From Sarocladium kiliense (lineage: Eukaryota; Ascomycota; Sordariomycetes; Hypocreales; Sarocladiaceae), in NCBI GenBank assembly GCA_030734395.1, contig JAUZTG010000021.1:62001-126000 (forward strand): 64,000 bases of DNA, in the 5' to 3' direction. The translations under genes and the position numbers were made by a program. Below, in pieces: positions 30,723 through 42,318 of the stretch (the stretch's first letter is position 1; every line of letters begins with the position of its first letter). The notes under the pieces were generated by a model. It saw only the letters and a list, made by a program, of their open reading frames with translations. It searched no databases and had not been told where the DNA came from.

Positions 30723-31205
30723 CTAACGTCCATCCCTGCGTCGCGAGCCACCCTGCGTGCCGAGCCAAAATGCAGGTACTTTGCGTTCAACTTGATCTCA
30801 AACTCTCACACACAAATGAATTTTCTTGTATATAAGTGCATTCTATCCGCTGATCACTTCGTCATCCATCTATAAGGCCTGATCAAATTTTATTACGTGG
30901 CGCATGCGCGTAATAACCCAGAGAAAATGGCGTCCCATCCATGGGCATTTCAGCGCAATCCCGTAGAACCGACCACAAAGCTCTTAGCCATCTGAATCTT
31001 GGTAAATATTCAGAACTCAGCTCTCTTGTCTTTAGAAAAGCACTGCAAAGGTATTGAGAGCTCTCTGGCCGCCGTAGAATGGTGATCAATGCAAGGTTGC
31101 CTTGCCCATTTGTACATTCGAATTGACGGATGGCCGAATGCGGCTAGCGTGAACAATGCTGACTAATGTTTCACAGGGCGAGATTCGAAGGGGCGCACTG
31201 TGCTC
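30723..31205 (+). repeat. Left 483-bp terminal inverted repeat of unit A
   Basis: By direct reading this is the exact reverse complement of 36803-37285. It contains a small internal palindrome (ATTACG...CGTAAT around GCGCATGCGC, about 30890-30915) and an open frame of 68 codons that is mirrored in the other arm and is probably not a gene. Confidence 0.9.
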
Positions 31206-31547
31206 GCTGTTCGTCGGCGGTACCTGATCTTCATGATGCCCCTCCCAGCCCCATACCAAGGACCTAGCCGACGGGCTTCAGCCGCCCCTACGATGTACCT
31301 GTTACGCTACTGCCGGCAACTATGCTCATGAGCTACAAGCTAGGGACATCGTACTGGCTATTATAGGCCGTGATGTTGGCCATTAACGCAGATGGAGGCG
31401 GAATGTGGCTGTCTAGGGCTGCCCAGGCCAGGCAGCCAACCAAGGGGTGTGAGCTGTGCCACGCTGGCCATCAGGTGAGTGTCCTAAAACTACCAACACC
31501 CAGCAGTCCTCGCATCACGATTCCAGCCCTCAAACGATACGCCAACG

Positions 31548-34500
31548 ATGTACAAACGGCCGAATCAAGATATCGAAGTAGTTGCGTGCTATTCGAAGCG
31601 GCCAAAAGTTACTGAAATCGTCTCTCCCAATGTTAGCGGGGACGGAAGAGTTGTTCCTAGCCTCCCGCCTGCCCATGGAGACTACACGATCGCCTGGGTC
31701 TGCGCTCTTCCCCTGGAATTAACGGCATCTTATGCCATGCTAGACGAGGTATACCAGCAGCTGCCAGTCCATGAAGGCGACGAGAACACCTACATCCTCG
31801 GACGTATCGATCAGCACAATATCGTAATGGCATGCTTGCCAGGACGATACGGAACAAATAATGCCGCGATTGTCGCAACAGATTTGAAGCGCAGCTTCCC
31901 GAGCATCCGCGCCACCTTGATGGTCGGTATCGGTGGTGGAGCACCTAGTGACGCTGATGTCCGTCTCGGCGACGTCGTCGTGGGCATACGGGTGATGCAG
32001 CACGACATGGGCAAGGATGTCGGGAATGGAACGTTCGAAATTACCGCCGATCCGAAGATACCTGCGCGACGGCTGCTCTCCGCTGTCACGACTTTACGAG
32101 CGATTCACGACCAAGATTCTTCGAATGCCCGGGTAATGACCTTCCTGCGAACCAGACTTCCGAACCATGCCCGTCCCATTGTGCCTGATCGACTGTTTCT
32201 GTCGTCTTACGACCACCCTGAAGGTGCGCCAACTTGTGACGGCTGCGATCCGGCGAAGGAGGAACTGCGACGCCTCCGCGTATCCGACGAACCGCAGATC
32301 CACTACGGCGTCATCGCCTCGGGCAACAGCGTTATAAGGAACGCGAAGAAGCGAGATGACATTGCTAAGCGGTTCTCGGTTTTATGTTTTGAGATGGAGG
32401 CTGCTGGCATGACCGATAGTGAGTGCCTGCCGATCCGCGGCATCTGCGACTACTCGGACTCGCACAAGAATAAAGACTGGCAGCGCTACGCAGCAGGGAC
32501 GGCTGCCGCCTACGCCAGGAATCTACTGGAAACGCTTCCTCATGTTTTCAGAGAACCCAGCTGTGCTGCACTGAGGCTCAGCAAAATAAGCGAGCCTGAT
32601 GTCGTAGGTATGCGAGCCCCTTGAATTCTCGCCCCCTTGTCCCGCGGCTAATACTGACCATGACATGAGTAAACGGCCAAGCTTCGGACCGGCGGCAACG
32701 GCTCTTAGAATCCCTCGACTTCCCGCAGATCGATGCTCGCAAGACCACCATTAAAGCTGCACATGCCAAAACCTGTCGGTGGCTTCTACAGCACCTAAAA
32801 TACCAGGAGTGGCTCGACCCAAGGAAGCAGTCACAAAGCCATGGTTTCTTGTGGATGCGGGGTAAGGCAGGTGCCGGAAAGTCTACCATGATGAAGTTCC
32901 TCTATCTGGAGACGAAGAAAAGGTCGAAGAACCCTGGTACCGTCGTCGCGTCCTTTTTCTTTCATGCACGTGGCGGCTACTTGGAAAAGTCTATAGCCGG
33001 AATGTACCGGTCCCTCCTGATACAACTCCTCAAGACGTTTCCAGACCTTCAATCCCTCTTGGACGACACGGATATCGTTCCGCCGAACCAGAGGGAGTGC
33101 CCAGACCTGAACTCTCTGAAGGAGCTCCTCGGGAGCGCTGTAATGGCCCTCGGCCAGCGACCCTTCATCTGCTTCATCGACGCCCTCGACGAGTGTGATG
33201 AGCAAGAGGTTCGGGATATGGTTCAGTTCTTTGAGGATCTGGTAGAGACCACCGCGAACAGCATCCAATTCCGAGTATGCTTTTCTAGCCGACCATACCC
33301 GTACATTGTCATCCGGAAGGGAACCTTACTGACCCTTGAGGAAGAATCGGGACATGGAGAGGACCTGAAGCTGTACGTCAAGAGTAACCTCAGGATTGAG
33401 GACCCATTGCTTCTCCAAGAATTGCAATCTCAAATACTGCTCAAGGCAGCTGGCATTTTTCTATGGATAGTCTTGGTAGTGGACATGCTAAATAAAGAGG
33501 AGGCCAACGGTGGACTTGCGCTGAGGAAGAAGGTTTCGGAAATTCCGGCCAGGTTGAGTGACCTGTTCAAGAGCATTCTGCTACGTGATCAAAATGCTCC
33601 CGAAAGATTGCTGCTCTGCATACTCTGGGTTCTGTGCGCCGAGCGGCCGCTGACCCCGGCAGAGTTTCGCCACGCCCTTTGGGTGGGCTTGCTGGGCCAA
33701 GAAACGGGAGAGAAGAGCCGACAGGTTGACTCGGAGCTGCCAGATGTCCAAAACGAAAAGGCATGTGTCAGACTGGTGACGAGCTCATCCAAGGGCCTTG
33801 TTGAGACCACCAAGTCCAAACAGCCAACCGTGCAGTTTATCCACGAATCAGTTCGGGATTTCTTGGTGAAAGAAAACGGCCTCCGGGATCTGTGGCCAGA
33901 CCTTGGATTTGAATGGGAGGGTCGCGGTCATGAGAGGCTCAGGCACTGCTGTGCTACGTATCTATCTCTTCCAGGCGTGCAAGCGATCGTCAATGGACCT
34001 GAGGGCCAGTACGAAAGGGGCGGCATAGCCGGAAGATATCCATTCTTGGAGTATGCAAGCCAGCAGGTGCTCCATCACGCAAATGCAGCAGCGGTTGTGA
34101 TTCCTCAAGACGACTTCCTATCCCAATTCTTTGCGTCGGGCATGATTCGGGTGATCAACCTTTTCGAGAAGTACAAAGCTCGGCAGTATGGCTCGGATGC
34201 AAACCCCCTCTATGTCCTAGCAGATAAAGGACTGGAACGACTCATTCGCACGCAGATGAAACAAGAATCGACCGCCTATGTCCACGGCGAGAGATACGAG
34301 TATCCATTGTTTGCTGCACTGGCCAGTGGCCACAAAGGTGCAGTAGCCGCACTTCTAGGCTTGTCTTCGATTATCTGTGATGGCGTCGACATAACGGAAG
34401 GATTGAAGCACAGGAAAGACTTGACGAAATACAAAGGCCGGGCACCATTATCCTGGGCTGCTCAAGAAGGTAGGCTGGGGATAGTGAGGATGTTAGTGCA

Positions 34501-35614
34501 AGGAGGAGCAACTGTCAGCGACATCGATAAGAAAGGCTTTACGGCACTTGCTCGGGCCTCATCTAATGGGCATGAGGCCGTGGCGCGGCATCTCATCGAC
34601 AAAGGGGCGGACATCAATATTCAGGACGATCGACGACGAACGGCGCTGATTTTGGCCTTGTTGAATGGACACGAGGCTGTGGCGCGGCTTCTCATCGACA
34701 ACGGGGCGGACATTAATATTCAGGACGATCAACGACGAACGGCACTCATTTTAGCCTTGTTGAATGGACACGAGGCTGTGGCGCGGCTTCTCATCGACAA
34801 CGGGGCGGACATCAATGTTCAGGACGATCAACGACGAACGGCACTGATTTTAGCCTTGTTGAATGGACACGAGGCTGTGGCGCGGCTTCTCATCGACAAC
34901 GGGGCGGACATCAATGTTCAGGACGATCAACGACGAACGGCACTCATTTTAGCCTTGTTGAATGGACACGAGGCTGTGGCGCGGCTTCTCATCGACAAAG
35001 GGGTGGACATTAAAGTTCAGGACAATCAAGGACAGACGGCACTGATTTTAGCCTTGTTAGATGGACACGAGTCCGTGGCGCGGCTTCTCATCGACAAAGG
35101 GGTGGACATTAAAGTTCAGGATGGTAGGGGACGGACGGCGCTCAGTTGGGCCCTGTTGAATGGACACGAGGCTGTGGCGCGGCTTCTCATCGACAACGGG
35201 GCGGACATCAATGTTCAGGACGATCAACAACGAACGGCACTGATTTTGGCCTTGTGGAATAGACACGAGGCTGTGACGCGGCTTCTCATCGACAAAGGGG
35301 CGGACATCAATATTCAGGACGATCAACGACAGACAGCACTCAGTTGGGCCTTTGGGAATGGACTTGAGACTGTGACGCGGCTTCTCATCGACAAAGGGGC
35401 GGACATCAATATTCAGGACGATCAACGACAGACAGCACTCAGTTGGGCCTTTGGGAATGGACACGAGACTGTGGCGCGGCTTCTCATCGACAAAGGGGCG
35501 GACATCAATATTCAGGACGATCAACGACAGACAGCACTCAGTTGGGCCTTTGGGAATGGACACGAGACTGTGGCGCAACTTTTGAGATATTCGACCGGAC
35601 AGCAGCCTGAGTAG
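31548..35614 (+). CDS. NOD-like receptor: nucleoside-phosphorylase-like, NACHT, ankyrin repeats
   Basis: Model: 31548-32607 and 32670-35614 around a 62-bp intron (GTATGC start, TACTGAC branch, ATGAG end), about 1334 residues. Residues 45-345 match the PNP/UDP phosphorylase-like N-terminal domain common in fungal NLRs (DYTIAWVCALPLELTASYAM; MVGIGGGAP; CFEMEAAGM). NACHT: Walker A GKAGAGKST (about 417), Walker B FICFIDALDECDE (about 518), then FSSRPYP. The C-terminus has diverged ankyrins, then ten 33-residue repeats that are nearly identical, and a partial one. In such receptors the repeats are thought to sense a ligand, NACHT oligomerises, and the N-terminus acts as effector. The frame is intact. 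It lies inside unit A, both arms of which are perfect, suggesting recent arrival. Confidence 0.88.
34571..35560 (+). repeat. Ten tandem 99-bp ankyrin repeats, nearly identical
   Basis: In-frame 99-bp units encoding patterns such as HEAVARLLIDNGADINVQDD. Units three and four are identical in protein, and the last three differ at very few positions. Such homogeneity is typical of NLR recognition repeats that are repeatedly shuffled, and copy number is likely to vary between strains. Confidence 0.93.
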
Positions 35615-35639
35615 GACAGAGCGTCCGCCTTTATCACCG

Positions 35640-36670
35640 GAAGTGGACTGTCAGCATCGCAAGGGATCTGGTCAAGATGGACGACTGGGCCAGCCAGCTC
35701 AGGGATATCAAGAATGCCGAGTCGGCCGTGCAACGGGACATGAAGAAAGCAAGACGCGACTACGTGAGCTCAATGATGCAGCAAAGACGATGCAAAGGAG
35801 CCTTCAAGGTATATACTCCGTCATCGAAGACCAAACAGAGCAACAAAACAACTGGCGCAAAGACGATCAATACCAGCAGATCATGAAAGACCTGTGTGAG
35901 ACTGATCCTCGTGACGACAAGACACGCATCCAGGATGCGAAGGGTGGCGTGCTTAGGGACTGCTACCGTTGGGTTCTTGATCATGAAGAATTTCGTTGCG
36001 CAGCATGCCGGAGGGGATGAAGGCTGTACACAAACTCGAGGCTTTAGCGGTGAGTTGCTCTGCGGCAATAACAGAAGTGATCTGACAATGAGTTAGAGAG
36101 GGCCGGGAAGGGAGAATCTAAGTGAACTGCTCCGAGATGCTCGCCGTTTTATCCTGTCACACAAAACCCCAATCGAAATTGCTCATTTCAAACCGATGCA
36201 TCAGCACTCTTATTCAGTCCTGAACGCAGCCTAGTCAGAAAACTCTTTAAACACGAGGAACCAGGGTGGATGGTATTGAAGCCCAAGATGGAAACACATT
36301 GGGAACGGTCAAGATCTGGGATCGTGCATCGGGCAACTGCTTGCAGACACTTCACGTCGGGAAACCATTCTACCGACTTTCGTTCGATCCAACAGGTAGC
36401 AATCCTCTTTCTACCGAGAATGGGCTTCTGAACTTGGAAATACCTAGTCCAGCGGCCAATTTCAACGTCCAGATGATAGGGAAGGCCATTCCACGACCTG
36501 CTAACCGTGCTGGGGTCGGCTTAAGCGGTGACGGGCCATGGGTAATCAAGGATGGAGAGAGGATGCTTCGGCTGCCTCCGGGGTTTCGCTCGGGGGAGTC
36601 AGCGGTCATCGGTGGGGAGATCGCTATTGGCTGTCGTTCGGGGCGCGTACTCATGATAAAGATCTCGTAG
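35640..36670 (+). pseudogene. Fragments of a NACHT-WD40 NLR
   Basis: Two pieces of one NLR type. At 35677-36020, across one frameshift near 35750, the sequence reads MDDWASQLRDIKNAESAVQR, then QQIMKDLCETDPRDDKTRI and AKGGVLRDCYRWVLDHEEF. This is the helical segment that normally precedes NACHT in HET-E/NWD-type receptors. At 36266-36670 a frame starts mid-repeat with TVKIWDRASGNCLQTLHVG and continues into the tail that follows the last WD40 repeat. The NACHT domain and nearly all WD repeats that should lie between are missing, so an internal deletion left both ends of the gene. It lies 25 bp after the intact NLR, inside unit A. Confidence 0.72.
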
Positions 36671-36802
36671 TACAGATGGTGTCACAAGTAGGGTTCTGGA
36701 TCGGTTTAGATAGACCCAGTACTTGATGGTGGTTGTAATGTGCATATGATGGGGCGTTGTGAGTAGCGACACGTGTATTTGAGGGTACCCCAGACGAACG
36801 AT

Positions 36803-37285
36803 GAGCACAGTGCGCCCCTTCGAATCTCGCCCTGTGAAACATTAGTCAGCATTGTTCACGCTAGCCGCATTCGGCCATCCGTCAATTCGAATGTACAAAT
36901 GGGCAAGGCAACCTTGCATTGATCACCATTCTACGGCGGCCAGAGAGCTCTCAATACCTTTGCAGTGCTTTTCTAAAGACAAGAGAGCTGAGTTCTGAAT
37001 ATTTACCAAGATTCAGATGGCTAAGAGCTTTGTGGTCGGTTCTACGGGATTGCGCTGAAATGCCCATGGATGGGACGCCATTTTCTCTGGGTTATTACGC
37101 GCATGCGCCACGTAATAAAATTTGATCAGGCCTTATAGATGGATGACGAAGTGATCAGCGGATAGAATGCACTTATATACAAGAAAATTCATTTGTGTGT
37201 GAGAGTTTGAGATCAAGTTGAACGCAAAGTACCTGCATTTTGGCTCGGCACGCAGGGTGGCTCGCGACGCAGGGATGGACGTTAG
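36803..37285 (-). repeat. Right 483-bp terminal inverted repeat of unit A
   Basis: Exact reverse complement of 30723-31205. Similarity continues imperfectly about 20 bp further inward. The outer end reads GGATGGACGTTAG with the TA flank included. Confidence 0.9.
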
Positions 37286-37351
37286 TAACGTTAATCTGTC
37301 TATGCTATCTCAGGGCCCTTCCGCTAACACCCACCCCTCCCGTCTCCTCCT

Positions 37352-38020
37352 CTAGATCATGAAAGATATTATAGTGTGTAATCCAGCTGATAGATACAAG
37401 AGGCGGCTCAGCTTACACCGAAAGGCCGCAGCCTCTACAGGTTTGGTCTGGGCAAGTGAGGTCTCGACACTCATTGAATCTTTATCATAGCGATACATGG
37501 CGCCAGTACTGAGCGGTGTGTGCGCTGGGCTCGTGGGTGTAACGACGGGTGTGATACCTACAGTCGTAGTGCGGTAGTTGGCTCTGGTAATTGTCTTTGT
37601 CACGGTGATTACCTCCGTCTCGAATAGAGGCTGCTCAGCAAACGTTTCTGTAGCAGCTGAAGCTGATTAACCACAACTATGTATAAATGGATAACTTAAA
37701 GCAGACCTACATTCGAGACCACCCTCTGCTTCCGTCGCTTCACAGGTCAGAGACTCATCTGAGTCGGCTGCTGACGTTTCCGCGAGCGTATTTGTTGGTG
37801 GTGATGTCTTATCTGGTGGGAGACGGTCATCAGTTCCACCGTCGACTTTAGTCTGTGATGCCTGCTCTGTAGGAGTAGGCTCTGCCATAGAGGTAAGCTT
37901 GAATTCGCCATAGCCTGTCACGGTCCCAATGATTATCTGCACATCAACTGGCTGGCTAAGGTAGGAAGCCAGCGTAAGGGGAATGACGAGAAGGAAGATG
38001 GTATACGGTGGAAGCATCAT
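37352..38020 (-). CDS. Small secreted Thr/Ser-rich protein (spliced)
   Basis: Model: exon 1 at 38020-37711, intron 37657-37710 (GTAGGT start, GTTAATC branch, CTTCAG end), exon 2 at 37656-37352, about 204 residues. The N-terminus MMLPPYTIFLLVIPLTLAS is a clear signal-peptide-like stretch. The mature part is rich in Thr, Ser, Pro and acidic residues, as in O-glycosylated wall or surface proteins (TVTKTITRANYRTTT). The C-terminus has a weak hydrophobic end (LLYLSAGLHTIISFMI) that might be a GPI-anchor signal. Its stop lies 67 bp outside the right arm of unit A. A secreted effector or wall protein is possible; no family recognised. Confidence 0.58.
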
Positions 38021-38394
38021 GGTAACTACATAGCTGCATGTGCTTTGATTGGGATTTCCCCGCCCCTGCATCGACTTTATAAGTGGGCGAGCTGTTGTTA
38101 TAAGTCCAAGGCATTTCTAGCCCGTGGCTAATTTCGGCCCCTGGCTGTTCTTGGCCTATGTGGAGCTCCGGCCGCCCCTAGCCGCCGCTCTACCACCTTC
38201 GGCTTCGTTTGGGGTCCGTTGGTAACGCTCCGTTATGCCGGACTCAACTCGAATATCGCAAAGCCATCAATTGTCAAAAACTATACTACAGTATATACTT
38301 GACTAGACTTCATTGGAAATTGCTGACTAAAAAAACGGAGGCTACGATGGGACCAAAACGCCGGTGGTTTTCTAAACAGTCGGAACTCATAAAC

Positions 38395-39960
38395 CTAGCT
38401 TTCTCGCTGTATGCTGCTTATCTCGGAGTGCTTCAATGCAATTTGTCTCCCGTCAAGGTCATAGCCGGTCCAGCCCTCCTCTGTCTTCTCTAGCATAAAT
38501 GAATAGCCATTTATAGACTCTTTCAAATATATCCGTTGCAGGGTCCCTGGTTCCAGAATTTGTTTCATGCACACACCATCTTCGCCATCGCGCTGCCATT
38601 GTCCTAGCCGTGTATTCCAGAGAAAAGGCGCCTCTTGATCACGAGTAGCGAGTGAAACAAGCTTGTACTGAGCTTTGCGCCCTTTCATCTGTGCTTTGCG
38701 CCCTCTCCTCTGTGCTTTGTATCTCCGTGCTTGTACAGTGGGGACCGGTTGGTTCATCTTTCGACGTTTGTTGCGTGGTGTATCATCTACTGGGTCCTGG
38801 GTGAGGTCGATGGAAACAGGAGTCTGAGCCTCTAGGCGACTTTGGTCCAATCTCTCTGCCTCATTCCCATCATAAGTAACGTCGCATAGCCCATGACTAT
38901 CAGATCGGCTTCTTTTCGTCCCAAGGGGTGAAGGTTGATAAGATGAATCAGCGGGCGGAGGTTCTTGATGAGAAGTCACCGCAACAGGATTCGATGGAGA
39001 CAATGGAGCATTAAGCTGTGTTGGTTCTGAAATCGTAGACGAAGGTGAACCGGGATATCGCGTAGAGACTGCCGAGGGCTGCGGCGAAGGTTGCGGAGGC
39101 GAGACCACCTGGTGGGACGCTGGCCCGAGAGGATCACGAGCTTGTGACGGAATGGGACTGGAAGCATGGCTGCAAGATGAAGGCGTAGATACGCCAGGCG
39201 TGATGTCGCGATATAGCTCTGTGCCTGGAAGTATTTCCTGTTGAGTGGGCTTCGCCACTGTCGAGGGTGATGGTGCCGCATTCAGACTAGGCATAGGCCC
39301 GTGAGCACCCGCAGTGTCCTGCAAAGAGTACTGGCCCTCGATCCAAGAGCATATAGACGGAATGTTGTAATGCTCCATTGAAAGTTCCTCCGGCACATGA
39401 GAAGGGCTGTTTTGACCCTCAGAGCGCTGTCCGCTGAAGCTTTGAAGGCTCGGCGTTGCCACTTCGGTTGGCGGATGGACTTCGACCGCCCCAGACCCGG
39501 CTAAATTGCTGAATCCAGGTTGAATTGTCCATATCGAATGTCCCATGTCATCTTCGTTGAAATGCTGTGGCTGAATCTGGGGGAAATAGTAGGTCATGTG
39601 GTCGGCCCTTGAGGGGATTCCAGCAAGCTGCCCAGAAAAGGCGGGCTGATCTAATAGATCAGGTCTTGGTGATGCATAGCATAGCTGACTATGCTGCCAG
39701 TCGGCGAGTTTTCCACCGGACAGGAGGTTCCAGGAGCATTTTGGGAAAACAGCTTCCGCCGGGAACGTCTCAGCCGAAGAGAAGTCCTGCCCGGCAAAGT
39801 TGAGATCGAACTTCTCACTGAAGAAAGTGTTGCCACCGGCCATATCGGAAGCGTCAGATGCTTCAAGGCACTTGATGGCAGCGTCCATGCCTGCCAAAAA
39901 CCACCTTAACCGCTCCGGCTGTTGCACAGCTCTTGACGAGACCATAGAGCCTGTGTTCAT
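38395..39960 (-). CDS. Large mostly disordered protein, probably nuclear
   Basis: Single exon from ATG at 39960 (MNTGSMVSSRAVQ), 521 residues. The first 60 residues may be helical. Residues 100-370 are Pro/Ser/Gln-rich low complexity. Two basic clusters suggest nuclear import: TPRNKRRKMNQPV and a repeated RRGRKAQMKGRKAQ. The C-terminal 75 residues look folded (FLWNTRLGQWQRDGEDGVCM, GYSFMLEKTEEGWTGYDLDG). A TATATAA box lies about 145 bp upstream. The length and composition resemble fungal regulatory proteins, but there is no zinc cluster or other DNA-binding motif. Unknown. Confidence 0.62.
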   Translation of the reverse strand: MNTGSMVSSRAVQQPERLRWFLAGMDAAIKCLEASDASDMAGGNTFFSEKFDLNFAGQDFSSAETFPAEAVFPKCSWNLLSGGKLADWQHSQLCYASPRPDLLDQPAFSGQLAGIPSRADHMTYYFPQIQPQHFNEDDMGHSIWTIQPGFSNLAGSGAVEVHPPTEVATPSLQSFSGQRSEGQNSPSHVPEELSMEHYNIPSICSWIEGQYSLQDTAGAHGPMPSLNAAPSPSTVAKPTQQEILPGTELYRDITPGVSTPSSCSHASSPIPSQARDPLGPASHQVVSPPQPSPQPSAVSTRYPGSPSSTISEPTQLNAPLSPSNPVAVTSHQEPPPADSSYQPSPLGTKRSRSDSHGLCDVTYDGNEAERLDQSRLEAQTPVSIDLTQDPVDDTPRNKRRKMNQPVPTVQARRYKAQRRGRKAQMKGRKAQYKLVSLATRDQEAPFLWNTRLGQWQRDGEDGVCMKQILEPGTLQRIYLKESINGYSFMLEKTEEGWTGYDLDGRQIALKHSEISSIQRES

Positions 39961-40910
39961 GATGTTACCCGTGGTAGGTAAGAAGCGAGCAATTGCTGAG
40001 TGAGAGGAGCGTTGGGTCAGAATTTTCCCTGCAAGGGGCTACCGAGTTAAGAGATATGGAGGAGGGAAACCTTGAGACCTGGGCGGTGGGTGCTGGTTGG
40101 CCTTATATACTCGTGAGCCCGATTTCGAGGCTTCGAAGATCGGGTCTGTTGGTCAGGTGACATGAGTCTTCGCATGTACTCATACGAAGAGCTTGATGCA
40201 ACAATTCCCAGCGGCGCTGGCGGCAAATCCGAGTACGCCCGTCCCTCTGGCACACGCGCCAAAGGTTGTGCGTCTCTTTGCTGGATGATTCCGTTCCATG
40301 TCATCGCCTTTGCGATTCCGTTCTTGGGTCGGCTCTGGCCTACTATCGAAGTCCAGTTGACCCATGAAAGTAAATCGCATCATCTCATGTTAGAGGATAT
40401 TGAGGATAGCTAGGTAACTGAAGGAGAAATGGATAGAGGCGGGGACGAGGGAAGAATAGTATAGAAGGTCGTCGAATCAAGGTCCATAAATAGGCACAGA
40501 CGACACTCCGCGCTGATTACCATTCCCCAGCTTATCTGCCTTGCCAACCTGATGACTTTGCCAGGTGTGAGCCGTCAGTCTCGGCCTCGAGTCTTGTATC
40601 CGGAGTTTGTCTGTCCGAAACGCTGGAGTGTTGGGCAGTCAGAACATCTTAGAATATCAGAGAACCCAACCATGAAATCTTGATAATCTTCCTCTAGTCA
40701 AGACACATTGATAGGCTGCAGAGGCTCAACCGTGTATGTGTACCCTTCCTTCAAGTCCGCCTTACCGATTCTAAATGGCTCAAAGGCTGAAATGTGCGGT
40801 TCCTGAGATCTGTGGTGCACGATGAAGTTAATCACACCAAAAGTTGTGAGCGTAAGCGTGAGCGTGAGCGTGGGATCGCAAGGCTCGGTTGGACTCCAAC
40901 TGGAATTAGG
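39961..40910. other. Promoter region and intergenic sequence
   Basis: Holds the TATATAA box (about 40103-40109) of the upstream minus-strand gene and the 3' side of the kinase gene. A plus-strand frame at 40162-40413 encodes 83 residues with one hydrophobic stretch, but it overlaps this promoter and I do not call it. A GTGAGC unit repeats four times near 40846-40870. Confidence 0.45.
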
Positions 40911-41858
40911 CTACTCAGTACTATGTAATGCTGTGAATGTAACATACGGAACCAACCAAATCAGCTCTTTTTGTTCACGCTTCTGCAGGAACTTTTGTCC
41001 TAGGAGATCGACAACAGAAGTCCGAGATATTGCCATACTGAACATATCGACGGCTTCAGAGGACCATTGGTCGGGACGAGTCAGCCCAGCTGCATGATGA
41101 GCTTCATCTTTTTGTTTATCCATCAATCTCATCATCAGTCGGCCGAACGAATCCCACAACTTTATGATATCACCTCCTAGGTAGCAAGCATCTACATCGC
41201 AGATTTTAACCTCCCCGGCACAATTCAATAGAACATTAGCCACCGTTAAGTCTTCATGGACTAGCTTGTTACTGAGAAGAAAGTCCAATCCATTCAAAAC
41301 CTTTTTTGAGGTTAGTAAGATTCATTGATCAAAGTTTATTTGATGTACCTGATGTAAGATAGAACTTAACTGCGGCTCACTAGGGTACATTGGTGAACGA
41401 CATAGATGGCGCAAGGACGTTGTCATGTACTCTGCCACCAGAAATGTGCCTTCAGCTTCGCAGCTGTAGATTTCCTTGACACGAATGATATTAGGGTGCA
41501 TTATTTGACGAAGGCGCTGCACTCGCTCTTCTTCGCGCTTGCCAGTGACGGACCGGATCATCTGCACTTGACCGGAGTCATGTGCAGTGACGATACCATA
41601 GGAGACACCAAGCTTCATGCGGAAGCGTTTATGATAATGCTTCCAGGGTGAACCGGTAAAGACCGGCACTAGCTTGTCTCTGTTCGAATCTACGGTTGCT
41701 TGCCGGCGAAGGCGGCCCCTACTAACGGTCGCGTGATTGTCCACACCCACTCGGCGCTTGAGCAGGTTCGGGCGGGGTGATGGTAGGGACGCAGGGCTGT
41801 CAGGCGCCGCAATCGCGGCGGGGTCTTCAATAAAAACAGTATGACGCTTATCCGACAT
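40911..41858 (-). CDS. Protein-kinase-like protein, spliced, with altered active site
   Basis: Model: exon 1 at 41858-41349, intron 41301-41348 (GTACAT start, TTACTAAC branch, AAAAAAG end), exon 2 at 41300-40911, 299 residues. Kinase features: QRLRQIMHPNIIRVKEIYSC (C-helix and strand 4), VAEYMTTSLRHLC (hinge), LVHEDLTVANVLLN in place of HRDLKPxN (about 184-196), and ICDVDACYLG in place of DFG (about 204-210). The Gly-rich loop is not obvious, and the N-terminal 80 residues are Pro/Arg-rich. His-Glu-Asp keeps the catalytic Asp, so activity is possible but doubtful. A TTTATATTTATAG box lies 53-65 bp upstream. The C-lobe is short compared with a full kinase. Confidence 0.7.
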
Positions 41859-42318
41859 CGTTGATTGTAATATTCACGAGTCTGGGATGTGTTTTCTACG
41901 GTACCGCTGCTTTATATTTATAGCATTTCTTGTCCGCCTCCTATCCCAGGACTCTGCTTGTGACGTCATGGTGGCGGCCGCTTTCGGCCCCCTTGCCAGC
42001 AATCACTTTCGGCCCCCTGCCAGTAAGACCGTTGCCTGTTAGAGGGCCGGACAAGTCAGAGACACTGAACGATTTCAATAGCTGTAGATACAAACCAGGG
42101 AGAGGCCGCCCACCAGAGGGCAGGCAGGAAGACGATACTTGATAAGTGAACGGCCTGTTGCCAGCAGGACATTTCAGGGGGGGGGGTGGAAGTCAAACCA
42201 GAGAGCCGAAGGTGGGTGGCCTCGACCTTGTATTTATAGTGGTACCGCTGCATAGCTACTGGTAAAAGTGGCTGGGACAGTCTAAGAATTAATAAATAAA
42301 TAAATAAATAATGATAAA

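Larger units (their letters stand above)
30726..37282. mobile_element. TA-flanked inverted-repeat unit carrying NLR genes (unit A)
   Basis: A 6.56-kb segment bounded by perfect 483-bp inverted repeats whose ends read ACGTCCATCCCTGCGTCGCG inward and are flanked by TA on both sides (30724-30725 and 37283-37284); sequence diverges immediately outside. Inside are an intact phosphorylase-like/NACHT/ankyrin NLR gene and fragments of a second NLR. No transposase gene is present, so if mobile it needs one in trans. TA targets and terminal inverted repeats fit the Tc1/mariner/pogo type, but this is an inference. The same end sequence, diverged, bounds unit B at 46292-50788. Confidence 0.72.

Noticed and set aside
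30883..31089. 68-codon gene present twice (also 36919-37125)
   Set aside because: Identical because it lies in the perfect inverted repeats; no other support for coding.
35057..35578. 173-codon minus-strand frame with repeats
   Set aside because: It is the antisense of the ankyrin-repeat DNA of the NLR gene.
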